Assembly (NCBI GenBank): GCA_001824275.1
Contig: MHWW01000011.1
Location: forward strand, 1 to 34,748
Length of the DNA: 34,748 nt
Reading direction: 5' to 3'
From: Candidatus Zambryskibacteria bacterium RIFOXYC1_FULL_39_10
GTDB lineage: Bacteria > Patescibacteriota > Minisyncoccia > Phycocordibacterales > WO2-35-19
Position 1 is the stretch's first letter, and every line of letters begins with the position of its first letter. Below are positions 34,747-34,748 of the stretch, piece by piece. The notes under the pieces were generated by a model. That model ran no database searches, had not been told where the DNA came from, and saw nothing but the letters and a program-made list of their open reading frames with translations. A program made the translations under genes and the position numbers.

Positions 34747-34748
34747 AC

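Overview
The window looks like a chromosomal segment of a candidate phyla radiation bacterium (Patescibacteria, most likely a Parcubacteria-type lineage). This is inferred from gene content: low GC, short and tightly packed genes, a PrgI / TraC-N / VirB4 / VirB2-like membrane cluster of the kind common in these genomes, a four-helix-bundle (23S IVS type) protein, a short YebC, a zinc-ribbon RNHCP protein and small type IV pilin-like proteins. No rRNA gene is present to settle the phylum.

Layout. 1-1528: 3' end of a tyrosine recombinase (Xer), exonuclease III, and a convergent DUF378 membrane protein. 1529-2016: gene-poor, with hairpins and palindromes. 2017-3793: tRNA-Gly, tRNA-Arg and the CCA-adding enzyme, transcribed leftwards. 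3999-6671: YraN, tRNA-Pro, an RNHCP zinc-ribbon protein, a GC-richer orphan gene, an antitoxin-like protein without toxin, tRNA-Gly and tRNA-Arg; this tRNA-bounded stretch looks accessory. 6759-10605: a PH-domain membrane protein, HU, a pilin-like protein, infC-rpmI-rplT, and a LysM/M23 peptidase. 10794-13672: UvrD/PcrA helicase and KsgA. 13733-25546: a type IV secretion-like locus, with two secreted or anchored proteins, VirB6-like, PrgI/VirB3-like, TraC N-domain, VirB4 ATPase, an Ig-like secreted protein and a VirB2-like pilin fused to an extra domain. No VirD4, VirB8-10 or relaxase is seen. 25694-29965: the origin region, yidC-rnpA-rpmH diverging from dnaA-oriC-dnaN, with a DciA-like ORF. 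30044-34748: PBP1A, TyrRS, an acidic microprotein, RuvC and YebC.

The most unusual signals lie between and inside genes. (1) A 417-bp element encoding the four-helix-bundle protein sits between two secretion genes, bounded by near-perfect 23/24-nt inverted repeats that contain its own start and stop codons. (2) GC-rich palindromes are inserted in frame in xthA and ksgA, and related hairpins occur in cca; this resembles the Rickettsia palindromic element phenomenon. (3) A 3'-end repeat family lies in sense orientation at the stop codons of four genes. (4) A family of multi-hairpin C/G-tract elements sits at gene ends and often supplies the stop codon. (5) At least eight genes have a -10 box, often with an extended TG, ending 6-8 nt before the start codon, which implies leaderless mRNAs.

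All calls come from reading the sequence and the supplied ORFs. No database search was run, so family names rest on recognised motifs.
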